A stretch of 64,000 nt of DNA from Mycolicibacterium litorale (GTDB lineage: Bacteria > Actinomycetota > Actinomycetes > Mycobacteriales > Mycobacteriaceae), in assembly GCA_002007745.1 (NCBI GenBank), contig CP019882.1, positions 4,154,001 to 4,218,000 of the forward strand, in the 5' to 3' direction. The position numbers and the translations under genes were made by a program. This document shows, piece after piece, positions 1 through 8,620 of the stretch. Within the stretch, counting starts at the first letter, position 1. Every line of letters begins with the position of its first letter. Under the pieces are notes generated by a model, which saw only the letters and a list, made by a program, of their open reading frames with translations, was not told where the DNA came from and searched no databases.

Positions 1-2
1 GC

Positions 3-1541
3 TCATGCCGAAGCCAGGCCGGAGGTCACCCCGGAGCGCTCGGCGTCGGGCACCGCGGTGCCGAACCGCAGCGCGGGATCCTCCACCGAACCCTTACGCA
101 GCCGCTCATGATCGGACCAGTAGTCCATCTCGACGGTCCACGGTCCGCTGGTGCCCTGTTGGGGAAACTGCTCGACCGCGCGCAGGATGTACCCGGCCGG
201 GAAATCCAGCATGGGACGCTTCTCCATCATCGGGTTGTCGACGACGGGAACGACGGTGGTGTACCCGTGCTGGTCCATGTAGGCGAGCAGCCGGCAGAGG
301 TGTTCACACACCAGGCCGACCTTCAGCGTCCACGACGAGTTCGTATAGCCGAAGGCGAACGCCATGTTCGGGATGCCGGAGAGCATGAAGCTCTTGTAGA
401 CCAGCGAATCGTGCGGATCTTTGACCTCCCCGTCCACCGAGACCGCAATGCCACCGAACGGGAGCAGTTTGAGACCTGTTGCGGTGACGATGATGTCGGC
501 CTCGAGCGTCGCGCCCGACTCCAGCAGGATGCCGTTGTCGGTGAATCGCACTATCCGGTCGGTGACCACCGAGGCCTTGCCCTGGGCGATCGAGCGGAAG
601 AGATCGGCGTCGGGCACCGCGCACAGCCGCTGATCCCACGGGTTGTAGACCGGATTGAAGTGGGTGTCGACCGCGTATCCCTGCGGGAGCGCCTTGACGT
701 TGATCGCGCGGATGATGCGCCGGGCGAGCTTGGGATTGCGCTGGCACAGGTTGTAGATGAACCGGCCCTTGCCGATGTTGAACCGCCGGGTCGCGGCGTA
801 GGCAGCCTTGGGCGGCAGGATCTTTCGCAGGCCGTTGGCTATGGGATCCTTGCGTGGCAACGGCATCACGTAGGACGGTGAGCGCTGGAGCATGGTGATG
901 TGCTCGACGTCGTCGGCCATCGCGGGGATGAGGGTGACCGCGGTGGCGCCGCTGCCGATCACGACGACCTTCTTGCCGGTGTAGTCCAGACCCTCCGGCC
1001 ACGACTGCGGGTGCACGATGACGCCCTGGAAATCGTCTTCACCCTCGAAGTGCGGTTGGTAGCCGCCGGCGTAGTCGTAGTAGCCGGTCGCGCCGAACAG
1101 GAAGTCACAGGTCACCTCGAATCGCTCACCGTCGCGTTCCAGGGTGACCGTCCACTGGGCGGTGTCCGAGGTGAAGTCAGCTCGGATCACCTTGTGATGC
1201 AGGTAGATCCGGCGGGCCAGGTCGTCTTCGTCGATCACCTCGTGCAGGTAGTCCAGGATCTCGTGCGCATCGGCGATCGCGTTGTCGGAGGTCCACGGCT
1301 TGAACTCGTAGCCGAAGGTGTGCAGGTCGGAATCCGAGCGAATGCCCGGGTACCGGAACAAGTCCCACGTCCCGCCGATCGCATCGCGGCTGTCCACCAG
1401 CGCGAAGGTCTTCCCCGGCAGCGTGGTGGCCAGGTAGTGGCCCAGCCCGATGCCGGAGATTCCGGCGCCGACGATCAGCACGTCGACATGGCCGCTCAGC
1501 GACTCTGTGGGACGGGCCTGGTTGAGCGAGTTCACGGTCAT
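3..1541 (-). CDS. Flavin-containing (Baeyer-Villiger type) monooxygenase
   Basis: A 512-residue NADPH- and FAD-dependent monooxygenase of the EthA-like family, expected to insert oxygen into ketones or oxidise a heteroatom. The N-terminal Rossmann motif GAGISGIG (about residues 25-32) binds FAD. A second GSGATA motif near residue 197 fits the NADPH site. Between them lies the Baeyer-Villiger fingerprint FQGVIVHPQSWP. Length is normal for the family. The gene is divergent from a TetR regulator 93 bp away with an inverted repeat between them, so that regulator probably controls it. The substrate cannot be read from sequence. Confidence 0.92.
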   Translation of the reverse strand: MTVNSLNQARPTESLSGHVDVLIVGAGISGIGLGHYLATTLPGKTFALVDSRDAIGGTWDLFRYPGIRSDSDLHTFGYEFKPWTSDNAIADAHEILDYLHEVIDEDDLARRIYLHHKVIRADFTSDTAQWTVTLERDGERFEVTCDFLFGATGYYDYAGGYQPHFEGEDDFQGVIVHPQSWPEGLDYTGKKVVVIGSGATAVTLIPAMADDVEHITMLQRSPSYVMPLPRKDPIANGLRKILPPKAAYAATRRFNIGKGRFIYNLCQRNPKLARRIIRAINVKALPQGYAVDTHFNPVYNPWDQRLCAVPDADLFRSIAQGKASVVTDRIVRFTDNGILLESGATLEADIIVTATGLKLLPFGGIAVSVDGEVKDPHDSLVYKSFMLSGIPNMAFAFGYTNSSWTLKVGLVCEHLCRLLAYMDQHGYTTVVPVVDNPMMEKRPMLDFPAGYILRAVEQFPQQGTSGPWTVEMDYWSDHERLRKGSVEDPALRFGTAVPDAERSGVTSGLASA

Positions 1542-1568
1542 CGGGCACTCTCCGGATCAGACGGTAGA

Positions 1569-1595
1569 AACTGTAACGCGAATAGTGTTATAGTT
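1569..1595. promoter_or_regulatory. Inverted repeat, probable TetR operator
   Basis: Half-sites AACTGTAACGC (1569-1579) and GTGTTATAGTT (1585-1595) form an imperfect palindrome, 9 of 11 positions pairing, around a 5-base spacer. It lies in the 93-bp gap between the divergent monooxygenase and TetR genes, where a TetR dimer would control both promoters. Confidence 0.6.
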
Positions 1596-1634
1596 TTGCC
1601 GACAACTGTCAAGGCTTTCCAGGGGGTTCACGCG

Positions 1635-2258
1635 ATGACCACGATGCCGGTTCAGCGGCGGGCGCCGGTGCAGGCCCGCAGCCGGCAGACCGTGGCCCGC
1701 ATCCTCGACGCCGCCGCGACGATCGCCGACGAGCATGGCGTCGACGCCGTGACGACCCGCGCCATCGCCGACCGGGCCGGAGTGTCCTATCCCTCGCTCT
1801 ACCGGTTCTTCGCCGACCGGGACGCCATCCTCGACGAGCTGATGGAACGGCACTGCGCCGAGATCGATGCGCGCTGCGTGGCCGCCGAGCGGACCTGGCG
1901 GATCACTTCGATCGCCGAACTGCTGAACAACGAACTCGACCTGCATGTCGACTACTACCGCAGGCATCCCGGCGCGGCCGGGCTGTGGATGGGTGGCCGC
2001 ACCGCACCCACCGTCACCAAACATGTCCACGCCCGGATGCAGACCCTGGCGGGCCGACTGCACACCATCCTCGTCGAGGCCGAGCTGATTCCGGCTGGGA
2101 CCGATCCGCGCAACATGCTGGTTGCCGTCGAAATGGCCGACCGCATGCTCGAGTTGTCCTACCGTGACAACAACGATTTCGACGAGACCATCCTCGACAT
2201 CGGCCGCACGGCGCTGATCGCCTTCGGCCACGCACTCAGCGGTGGCTCGTGCGCCTGA
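1635..2258 (+). CDS. TetR/AcrR-family transcriptional regulator
   Basis: A 207-residue TetR-type repressor. Residues about 13-60 form the DNA-binding helix-turn-helix (ARSRQTVARILDAA, then TTRAIADRAGVSYPSLYRFF). The rest is a helical ligand-binding domain of unknown specificity. The ATG at 1635 is chosen because it directly precedes the HTH domain; the reading frame stays open upstream, but that part overlaps the divergent monooxygenase. It probably represses that monooxygenase and itself through the palindrome at 1569-1595. Confidence 0.9.
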   Translation: MTTMPVQRRAPVQARSRQTVARILDAAATIADEHGVDAVTTRAIADRAGVSYPSLYRFFADRDAILDELMERHCAEIDARCVAAERTWRITSIAELLNNELDLHVDYYRRHPGAAGLWMGGRTAPTVTKHVHARMQTLAGRLHTILVEAELIPAGTDPRNMLVAVEMADRMLELSYRDNNDFDETILDIGRTALIAFGHALSGGSCA

Positions 2259-2273
2259 AACGGGCCGGATACC

Positions 2274-2666
2274 TCAGGGCGCGGTGACTGCGGCCGGCTT
2301 GGGTCGCCGGGTGGCGCCCCACAAACCGACCCCGATCCCCACCACCGCGCCGCCCAATCCGATGATCTGCTGCCCGCGGGTGAGGTCATGATGCACGCTC
2401 ATCCCGCCCAGCAGGTCTGCGGCGTCGGCGCCGCCGGAGGCCAGGAACCAGCCGCGGGTGTCACGCCCGCGCAGGCCCGCGGACAACAACAAACCCCCGA
2501 TGAGGGCGTCCCGATAACCCATCGACCGCAGCAGCAGCCGGGCCGACGGACCGGGGTCGTTCGGTTCGCCCCACAGCTTGTTGGCGCCCATCGGGTCGAC
2601 GAGGAAGTGCACGCCGGAGGCCAGCCGAATGGTGCCGGCCACCAGCGCGGCCCGGTCGATCGACAT
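2274..2666 (-). CDS. Small integral membrane protein (DUF4267-like)
   Basis: 130 residues with several hydrophobic segments (around 7-25, 50-66, 73-90 and 98-116), resembling small four-helix DUF4267-type proteins; LASGVHFLVDP near the N-terminus is typical. No catalytic motif is visible. The frame runs open upstream across the next gene, but ATG 2666 gives the natural product. It lies 11 bases downstream of the secreted-protein gene at 2678-3091 on the same strand, so the two are probably co-transcribed. Function unknown. Confidence 0.65.
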   Translation of the reverse strand: MSIDRAALVAGTIRLASGVHFLVDPMGANKLWGEPNDPGPSARLLLRSMGYRDALIGGLLLSAGLRGRDTRGWFLASGGADAADLLGGMSVHHDLTRGQQIIGLGGAVVGIGVGLWGATRRPKPAAVTAP

Positions 2667-2677
2667 CGAAACTCCGC

Positions 2678-3091
2678 CTAGAGGGTCGCGGTGAGGGGGC
2701 CAAGGATCTGGCAGTCGGGCGCCGGATTCTGCCCCAGCCAGATCGGGCAGCCCCGGCCGGTCGCGATGTAAGTCGTACCCGGCTGGTAAGGGACCGCAAT
2801 CACCGCCGGATCCGCACCGCGCGCCTGGGCGCAGTGCGTGACGCCATCGGCACCCAGCAGGCACGCGACCGCCAGATAGGGCCCCCCCGCGGGTCCGCAT
2901 CCGGCCAGTTCCGCGGTGGCGGTCACGCCGCCCGGCCCGACCTCGGGCGGCGAGAGCGTGTAGGTGCACGGCGGCAACGGGCCGGCGTGGGCTATCGCAC
3001 CCATGGCACCCATGGCACCCGTCGCCAAGCCGCCGAAAGCCACCGCAATCGCCGCTGGGATCGCGAATGCCACGTGGGTCGGCCGCATCAT
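2678..3091 (-). CDS. Hypothetical secreted protein
   Basis: 137 residues. An N-terminal hydrophobic stretch with an alanine-rich end (GAIAHA-G) reads as a Sec signal peptide cleaved near residue 36. The mature part carries several cysteines (PPCTY, AGCG, VACLL, THCAQ, GRGCP, PDCQ) that could form disulfides outside the cell. The signal region contains a GAM-GAM-GAI run encoded by a short tandem DNA repeat near 2997-3021. No domain recognised. Probably in an operon with the membrane protein just downstream. Confidence 0.6.
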   Translation of the reverse strand: MMRPTHVAFAIPAAIAVAFGGLATGAMGAMGAIAHAGPLPPCTYTLSPPEVGPGGVTATAELAGCGPAGGPYLAVACLLGADGVTHCAQARGADPAVIAVPYQPGTTYIATGRGCPIWLGQNPAPDCQILGPLTATL

Positions 3092-3179
3092 GGCCGAATA
3101 CTAGATCACCGCCGACGCCGTCGATGTATATTGCCCCAATCCCCACTCCCCTGACCAGGGCCGACTGATCGGTGAGACA

Positions 3180-3548
3180 GTGAATGCCATGCGCGCCAAC
3201 GCCACCCGCCTGATCGTCGCCGCCTTCGCCGCGGCGGGCGCCTGCACGGCGCTCGCCACCGCCCAGCCGGCCCATGCCGACACCATCGGCTACCTGGTGA
3301 ACGTGACCGTCCGGCCCGGCTACAACTTCCCCAACGCCGACGCCGCGCTGGCCTACGGCAACGGGATCTGCGATCAGATCAACGCGGGGACGGGCTACGC
3401 GCAGCTGGTGAACACCATCAAATCCGACTTCGCCACCGACGACGACTTCCAGGCGTCGTACCTGATCAGCCAGTCCGCTCAAGAGCTCTGCCCCGCCTCG
3501 ATCTGGCAGCTGCGCCAATCCGCGGCCGGCTACGTCCCGTCCGCATAG
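3180..3548 (+). CDS. DUF732 secreted protein
   Basis: 122 residues: a signal peptide ending in AHA (about residue 34) followed by a DUF732 domain, a family found mainly in mycobacteria. Typical features are LAYGNGICDQI, then LISQSAQELCP with the second conserved cysteine. GTG 3180 is used, with ATG 3189 as an alternative. DUF732 proteins are exported and their function is not settled. It lies 7 bases upstream of another secreted-protein gene, so the pair may form one transcript. Confidence 0.85.
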   Translation: MNAMRANATRLIVAAFAAAGACTALATAQPAHADTIGYLVNVTVRPGYNFPNADAALAYGNGICDQINAGTGYAQLVNTIKSDFATDDDFQASYLISQSAQELCPASIWQLRQSAAGYVPSA

Positions 3549-3555
3549 TAAGGGA

Positions 3556-4047
3556 ATGCCCTTGTCGCACAGGACCGTTCACGCCGCAGCCGCACTGGGG
3601 GCCGTCACGGTACTGGCCGCCCTCGGCGCGCCGTCTGCCCACGCCGACAACACCCGGCTCAACAACGGTGTGGTCGCCAACGTCTACACCGTCCAGCATC
3701 AGGCGGGCTGCTCCACCGACATCAAGAAGAATCCGGCGCTGACGCTGGCCGCGCAGTGGCACGCCCAGGATGTGCTCAACAACCGCGCCTTGGACGGTGA
3801 TGTCGGTTCGGACGGCTCCACCGCCCAAAGCCGGTCGGCCGCAGCGGGATTCAGCGGAACGGTTGCCGAGACGGTGGCGATCAACCCTGCCCTGGCCATC
3901 AACAACCTCGATGTGATCAATCAGTGGTACTACGACCCGGCCGCATTCGCCGTGATGTCCGATTGCGCCAACACCGCGATCGGGGTCTGGTCGGAGAACA
4001 GCCTGGACCGCTCGGTCGTGGTCGCCGTGTACGGCAAGCCTGCCTGA
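3556..4047 (+). CDS. CAP/SCP-like secreted protein
   Basis: 163 residues with a signal peptide (cleavage near PSAHA-DN, about residue 31). The mature region resembles the CAP (cysteine-rich secretory/PR-1) fold: LAAQWHAQDVLNN with a conserved histidine, AAGFSGTVAETVAI, then DCANTAIGVW. Mycobacteria carry several such exported proteins; no enzymatic role is established. It follows the DUF732 gene closely on the same strand, and a possible terminator follows it. Confidence 0.75.
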   Translation: MPLSHRTVHAAAALGAVTVLAALGAPSAHADNTRLNNGVVANVYTVQHQAGCSTDIKKNPALTLAAQWHAQDVLNNRALDGDVGSDGSTAQSRSAAAGFSGTVAETVAINPALAINNLDVINQWYYDPAAFAVMSDCANTAIGVWSENSLDRSVVVAVYGKPA

Positions 4048-4064
4048 GGGCACCCGGGGCGGCA

Positions 4065-4091
4065 CCCCGACCCCGCACTGGGCTGTCGGGG
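4065..4091 (+). terminator. Possible hairpin terminator after the CAP-like gene
   Basis: CCCCGAC (4065-4071) and GTCGGGG (4085-4091) pair perfectly over 7 bp, followed by TTCTTC. It lies 18 bases past the stop codon at 4047. The loop is long (13 bases) and the T-run weak. Confidence 0.4.
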
Positions 4092-4254
4092 TTCTTCACC
4101 AAGCGAGCTGCCGCCGGCGTAGCTACAGGTGGAACGTTCGGTCGGCGAGGACGCGGGCACCGGTCGGCGCCGACGAACTCGCTGGCCAGCAGCCCGAGCA
4201 CAGCTCCGCACTGCCCGCGGCCACCGGTAGGCCCCCTTCGCGGCATCGAAGATA

Positions 4255-4392
4255 ATGGCGTTCTGGCAAATATTCTTAGCGACGTATTACCGCTACGGGC
4301 TTGCCACCTTAATTTTGGGCCCTACGTTGAATCACATGCTGATCGACGTTCGCTGGCTTCAGTTCCTGCTGAAGCGCCCCGCGCACAAGTAA
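4255..4392 (+). CDS. Doubtful small ORF in a 423-bp gap
   Basis: The gap 4048-4470 holds the hairpin at 4065-4091 and this 45-residue frame from ATG 4255 to TAA 4392. The product would be hydrophobic and aromatic-rich (MAFWQIFLATYY, then a short hydrophobic run, then a basic end). Third-codon GC is clearly lower than in neighbouring genes, so it is either recently acquired DNA or not coding. No family recognised and no strong ribosome binding site. Confidence 0.2.
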   Translation: MAFWQIFLATYYRYGLATLILGPTLNHMLIDVRWLQFLLKRPAHK

Positions 4393-4470
4393 TCCCTGCG
4401 CGCCCGCCGGCCGCGCTGGCCCGTTATGGCCGGCTGCCCTGCCTTCGCGCTGTGCTGGCGGCGCCCGACG

Positions 4471-5901
4471 TCACCCCACCCCGTCAAGCATGTCCGTCTC
4501 GGTGGCACCGATGCGGCTGATCACCTCTGGGCGCGTCTGCTTGAGCCGGTAGAACCAGACCACCGCGACCGCCACACTTGCCAGGAACACGTACGGAATC
4601 ACGTTCAGCGGGAAGGCCGGAACGGGGTACACGTTGGCGAAGAAGGTGTACGCCATGGCCACCACCGCGACGACGGCCGCCGTCCACACCAGCCTGTTGG
4701 GCATACCGGCCCGCTTGGTGTAGGCCACACAGGCGATCGCCACCAGCGCGTAGGCAACCATGTAGCCGTAGGTGCCGTAGGTGTCGACCCAGACCACGAT
4801 GTCCATTGGGTGTACTCCGGCGGCCAGCAGCAGCACGTCGAGCGCGATTGCCGACGGCCCGGCAATGAGCAGAACCCGATGCGGGGTCAGGTGGCTCTCG
4901 TGGGTGCGGCCGAACCGCTCGGGGACCACGCCCTCCTTACCCATCACGTACACGATGCGACCGACCACGTTGAGCGGGGCGACGACGACCGCGAAGAAGG
5001 ATGCCCCGACCCCGAACGTCAGGATTGGCGTGAACCAAGACGGCATCCCGATCATGTTGGCGATGTCCTGCAGCGGACTGGCGCTGTCGGCGAGGCCCTC
5101 CTTCAGCACCGCGATCTGGGTATAGGCGGCAAACACGTAAAGCACCCCGACCACGACGGCGCTCCAGATGATCGCCCGCGGAATCGCGGTGTAGGGATTG
5201 CGGGCTTCGCGTCCCAGTGCGTCAGCCGAGGAGAAGCCGACGAAGCCCAGGATGCCGAGCACCATTCCCGATGCGACACCTTGCAACGGAACACCGGTGA
5301 GCGAGAACTGCGCCGGGTCCCACGCGGCCGGCCCGGCCCACATGAGCGCGAGGATCAGCAGGATCGTGATGATGGTGACCGAGACGAGTTCGAGCACCAG
5401 TGAGACCCGGGCCGAGAGCCTGATCCCCCGAATGGTGAACAGCGTCGCCAATCCGCCCAGGACGATCGCCAGGGCAATCTGCCAGCCGACGCCGTTGGCC
5501 GGTATCCCGAGCAACACCAGAAAATCGTTGACGTAGGACACCGCGCCGCCCAGTGATCCTGCCGCGATCCCCCAGCAGCCGATCAACAGGGTCACACCGG
5601 CCAGGTAGGCACCCGACGGCCCGAGCCCCTTGGCGACGTAGGTGTAGAGCGAGCCGGCCGACGCGTTGCGCCGGGCGAACACGACGACGCAGTAGCCCAC
5701 CGCGAGGATCACCACGGTGGCCAGCGCGAAAGACAGGATCGTGCCGTTGCCGGCGCTGAGATAGATCGCGGCGGCGGTGAAGGCGATCACCGCGCTGGGT
5801 GCGATGTTGGCGATCGCCTGGGCGGCGAGCTCAGGGCCCGACATGACCCCGCGGCGAAGGCCCGCGTCGGTCGGTGTGGCCGCCTGGGTGGTCTCGGACA
5901 T
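4471..5901 (-). CDS. APC-superfamily amino acid permease
   Basis: A 476-residue polytopic membrane protein with about 12 to 14 hydrophobic segments, of the amino acid-polyamine-organocation superfamily. It starts with the family signature region (AQAIANIAPSAVIAF) and has GTYGYMVAYALV and related helices. It should carry an amino acid or small amine across the cytoplasmic membrane by cation coupling. It lies just downstream of the alcohol dehydrogenase on the same strand, suggesting uptake and oxidation of one compound, for example an amino alcohol or amine. Substrate unknown. Confidence 0.85.
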   Translation of the reverse strand: MSETTQAATPTDAGLRRGVMSGPELAAQAIANIAPSAVIAFTAAAIYLSAGNGTILSFALATVVILAVGYCVVVFARRNASAGSLYTYVAKGLGPSGAYLAGVTLLIGCWGIAAGSLGGAVSYVNDFLVLLGIPANGVGWQIALAIVLGGLATLFTIRGIRLSARVSLVLELVSVTIITILLILALMWAGPAAWDPAQFSLTGVPLQGVASGMVLGILGFVGFSSADALGREARNPYTAIPRAIIWSAVVVGVLYVFAAYTQIAVLKEGLADSASPLQDIANMIGMPSWFTPILTFGVGASFFAVVVAPLNVVGRIVYVMGKEGVVPERFGRTHESHLTPHRVLLIAGPSAIALDVLLLAAGVHPMDIVVWVDTYGTYGYMVAYALVAIACVAYTKRAGMPNRLVWTAAVVAVVAMAYTFFANVYPVPAFPLNVIPYVFLASVAVAVVWFYRLKQTRPEVISRIGATETDMLDGVG

Positions 5902-5933
5902 CAGGTAGTGCTCCTCGTAGCTGGGCGGGGTGG

Positions 5934-6015
5934 TCAGGGGATGAGCAGGGTGCGCAGAGCTTCCCCGGATTCCAGGTCTTCGAATGCGGCGGCCGCCTCG
6001 CTCAGTGGCCGGCGC
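5934..6015 (-). other. Frameshifted C-terminal codons of the alcohol dehydrogenase
   Basis: These bases encode the last 26 or so residues expected of the upstream alcohol dehydrogenase, in a frame offset by one base. If the C-run at 6015-6018 is one base short, the full gene is 5934-7030, about 365 residues and normal for the family. Confidence 0.75.
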
Positions 6016-7030
6016 CCCACACCAGCGGGTCGAGCTTGAGCTGGCCGTCCATGTAGCGGTCGACCAGCGCCGGGATGTCGATGAGCGGACGCACCGAGCC
6101 GTAGTTGGACCCGAGGATCCGCTGGTCGGCTTCGGCGAGCACCAACGGCTCGAACGATGCCTTGGCCCCGGTCGGCGGCAGACCCACGATCACCGCCGCA
6201 CCCCCCAGGCCGAGCATCTGGATGGCCTGTTCGGTGGTGCTCGTGTGCCCGAACGCGTCGAAGGCGTAGTCGACGCCGTCGGGGATCAGGGCGAGGAGTT
6301 GCTCGACCGGGTTGCCTGCGGAGGCATCGATGCGGTCGGTCGCGCCGAATTGCGCGGCGAGCGCGGTCTTGTCGGGCCGGACGTCGATGGCGATGATCCG
6401 CTCGGCGCCGGCCAGCTTGGCGCCCTGCACCACGTTGAGTCCGACGCCGCCGCAACCGATCACGGCGACAGTGGCGCCCGGTTCGACGGCGGCGGTGTTG
6501 AGCACGGCGCCGACGCCGGTGGCCACCGCACAGCCGACCACGGCGATGACATCGAGCGGGGCGTCGTCGCGGACCTTCACCGCACCCGACGCCGGCACGA
6601 CCACCTCTTCGGCGAACGATGAGACACCGAGATAGTGGTGCAGGGGTTGGCCGTCCAGGGACAGCCGCGACGTGCCGTCGAACAGCACTCCCTTGGGGGC
6701 GACCACCGTTGCGACCTTCTGACACCGGGCCTCGTGACCGGATCGGCAGTACCGGCACTCCCCGCACGGCGGCACCCAGGACAGCACCACGTGGTCGCCG
6801 ACGGCCAGCGAGGTGACACCCTCACCCAGTTCGACCACCACGCCCGAGCCCTCATGACCCATCACCAACGGCGCCGGGGCGTCCCAGTCGCCGCGCTTGA
6901 CGTGCAGGTCGGAGTGGCAGACGCCCGCGGCCGCGATCCGCACCCGCACTTCACCGGTTTTGGGACCAGCGAGGTCGACGTCGATGTGCTCGATCGGTGA
7001 TTGGGGGTCTCGGAAGACGATCGCTTTCAC
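6002..7030 (-). CDS. Zinc-dependent alcohol dehydrogenase, 3' end frameshifted
   Basis: 342 residues of a medium-chain zinc alcohol dehydrogenase. Visible: catalytic zinc ligands GVCHSD and GHEGSG, the structural-zinc motif CGECRYC followed by C after 7 residues, and the NAD-binding loop GCGGVGLN. The frame stops early after LDPLVWGAGH. The expected tail (RRPLSEAAAAFEDLESGEAL, then RTLLIP) lies in another frame and ends at 5934. Adding one G to the four-base run at 6015-6018 restores it as LDPLVWGRRPLSEAA. This is either a sequencing deletion or a damaged gene. Divergent from a PucR regulator. Confidence 0.85.
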   Translation of the reverse strand: MKAIVFRDPQSPIEHIDVDLAGPKTGEVRVRIAAAGVCHSDLHVKRGDWDAPAPLVMGHEGSGVVVELGEGVTSLAVGDHVVLSWVPPCGECRYCRSGHEARCQKVATVVAPKGVLFDGTSRLSLDGQPLHHYLGVSSFAEEVVVPASGAVKVRDDAPLDVIAVVGCAVATGVGAVLNTAAVEPGATVAVIGCGGVGLNVVQGAKLAGAERIIAIDVRPDKTALAAQFGATDRIDASAGNPVEQLLALIPDGVDYAFDAFGHTSTTEQAIQMLGLGGAAVIVGLPPTGAKASFEPLVLAEADQRILGSNYGSVRPLIDIPALVDRYMDGQLKLDPLVWGAGH

Positions 7031-7168
7031 GCGGTTACCTCGCTGGGCTCAGTCGAACTCGAAGTGAACGGTCGGAATGTTCCGAATGGTAGGGAGCCGA
7101 GACCGGGTTCGTCATTGCGCAAATATGTGGATCTGCGGTGGAATTTCATCAATCTGTACACTGCCGAG

Positions 7169-8620
7169 GTGGCGTACGACGTGCGGGCCGTCGCCGGCTT
7201 CCTGTCGGCCGAGCTGATCGTCGGGCGCGTCGACGGCGCCGCCACGGTCGCTGACGCAGTCCGTGTCACCGACTTCGTCGTCGGCAGCTCGCTGGGATTC
7301 GCGACCCTGGTGACCGGCACCGCGGCGGAGTTCGCCACAACGCTGGCCGACCCGGCGCGGGTGCCGGCCCTGACCGCGTCGGTGGCCGTCGTCGCCGGAG
7401 GTGACGCGCCCGAGGAACTGCGCAGCGCACTGGCCGAGGCCGCAGTCACCGCCATCTTCGTCGCCGATTCAGCCGTCGAAGTCGTCCAGCCCGAACTGAT
7501 CGCCCGGCTGGCGACCGATCAGGCCGCCGAGGACCGGCGGGTCACCACCGGCACCAAGGTGTTGACCCAGGTCGCCCGCCGCGGCGGGGTGGTCGCGGTG
7601 GTCACCGAACTCGCCCGGCGGGTCGACGGCTGGGCGGTGTTGCTCGATGCGCGCGGTGAGGTGATCACCGCCACCGGTGCCGGCGGCCTGCACATCCGCG
7701 ACGCGATCGCGGTCGCCTTCCACCGCCCGGTCCGGGTGCGCCACACCGGGTTACAGGTGCACCCGGTCGGCCAGGGCGAGGACATCAGTGCGCATCTGGT
7801 GATCGGCGCGCGCGGCTCGACCAGCCGCAGTCGCGATCTGGCATCGCAGGCCGCCGCTCTGCTCGACCTGCTGTTGCGCACCGCCGACGATCCGGCCACC
7901 GAACGTCTGGGCCGCGAGGTGATGGTCTCGACCCTGCTGCGCGGTGGCCCGGATGCTGCCTCGCTGTTGCGCCGGTGGGGGGTTCACGAAACCTCGCTGA
8001 CCGCCTTCGCCGTCGCGTCCCGGTCGCGGACCATCGATCCCGAACGATTGGCGATCCGTTGGCTCGACGACCTCGGCGCGGCCCACGTTCTGGCCGAAAA
8101 CCGGGGCCGCATACTGGGATTCATTCGTGACGATCGCGCTGAGGAGCTGGCCCGGATCGTCGACGGGTTGAGCCGGCAAGCGCACATGCCGTTGCGGCTC
8201 GGACTGGGCTCCCCGGCCCGGGCCCAGATGTTGGCCCGCTCGGCGGCCGAGGCGGGACAGGCGCTGGAAGTGGCGGTCGTCGACGCCCGTCCGGTGGTCT
8301 GGTATCGCTCGCTGGCCACCGTCAGCCATGTTCTCGACCACCTCGACGACAGCGCCACCACCCGGATCGCCGCGGTGCTGGACCCACTTCGCGACGGCGA
8401 CGGCCGGCACGGCGCCTTGACCCGCACCCTGGAGGTCTATCTGGCCGAGCACGGGGTCTGGGGGGCGACCGCGAAACGCCTGAGCATCCACCGTCAGACC
8501 CTCGCCAGCCGGATCCGCCAGATCGAACAGCTCACCGGAATGTCGATGGCCAATCCAGATGACCGCGCCGCGGCCTGGCTGGCCATCCGGGCGTTGGGGA
8601 CGAACGCCGACCGCGCCTAG
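7169..8620 (+). CDS. PucR-family transcriptional regulator
   Basis: 483 residues from GTG 7169. The frame is open from 7001, but that region overlaps the divergent dehydrogenase start, so the later start is preferred. The N-terminal half resembles the PucR ligand-sensing region, the middle a GGDEF-like CdaR domain, and the C-terminus has the PucR helix-turn-helix (YLAEHGVWGATAKRLSIHRQ then SRIRQIEQLTG). Such proteins usually activate neighbouring catabolic genes, so the divergent dehydrogenase-permease pair is the likely target. Its stop overlaps the convergent GGDEF/EAL gene by 4 bases. Confidence 0.85.
   Translation: MAYDVRAVAGFLSAELIVGRVDGAATVADAVRVTDFVVGSSLGFATLVTGTAAEFATTLADPARVPALTASVAVVAGGDAPEELRSALAEAAVTAIFVADSAVEVVQPELIARLATDQAAEDRRVTTGTKVLTQVARRGGVVAVVTELARRVDGWAVLLDARGEVITATGAGGLHIRDAIAVAFHRPVRVRHTGLQVHPVGQGEDISAHLVIGARGSTSRSRDLASQAAALLDLLLRTADDPATERLGREVMVSTLLRGGPDAASLLRRWGVHETSLTAFAVASRSRTIDPERLAIRWLDDLGAAHVLAENRGRILGFIRDDRAEELARIVDGLSRQAHMPLRLGLGSPARAQMLARSAAEAGQALEVAVVDARPVVWYRSLATVSHVLDHLDDSATTRIAAVLDPLRDGDGRHGALTRTLEVYLAEHGVWGATAKRLSIHRQTLASRIRQIEQLTGMSMANPDDRAAAWLAIRALGTNADRA

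Noticed and set aside
2997..3021. Short tandem repeat in the secreted-protein gene as a phase-variable site
   Set aside because: The unit codes for G-A-M triplets in frame, so copy changes would not switch the gene off.
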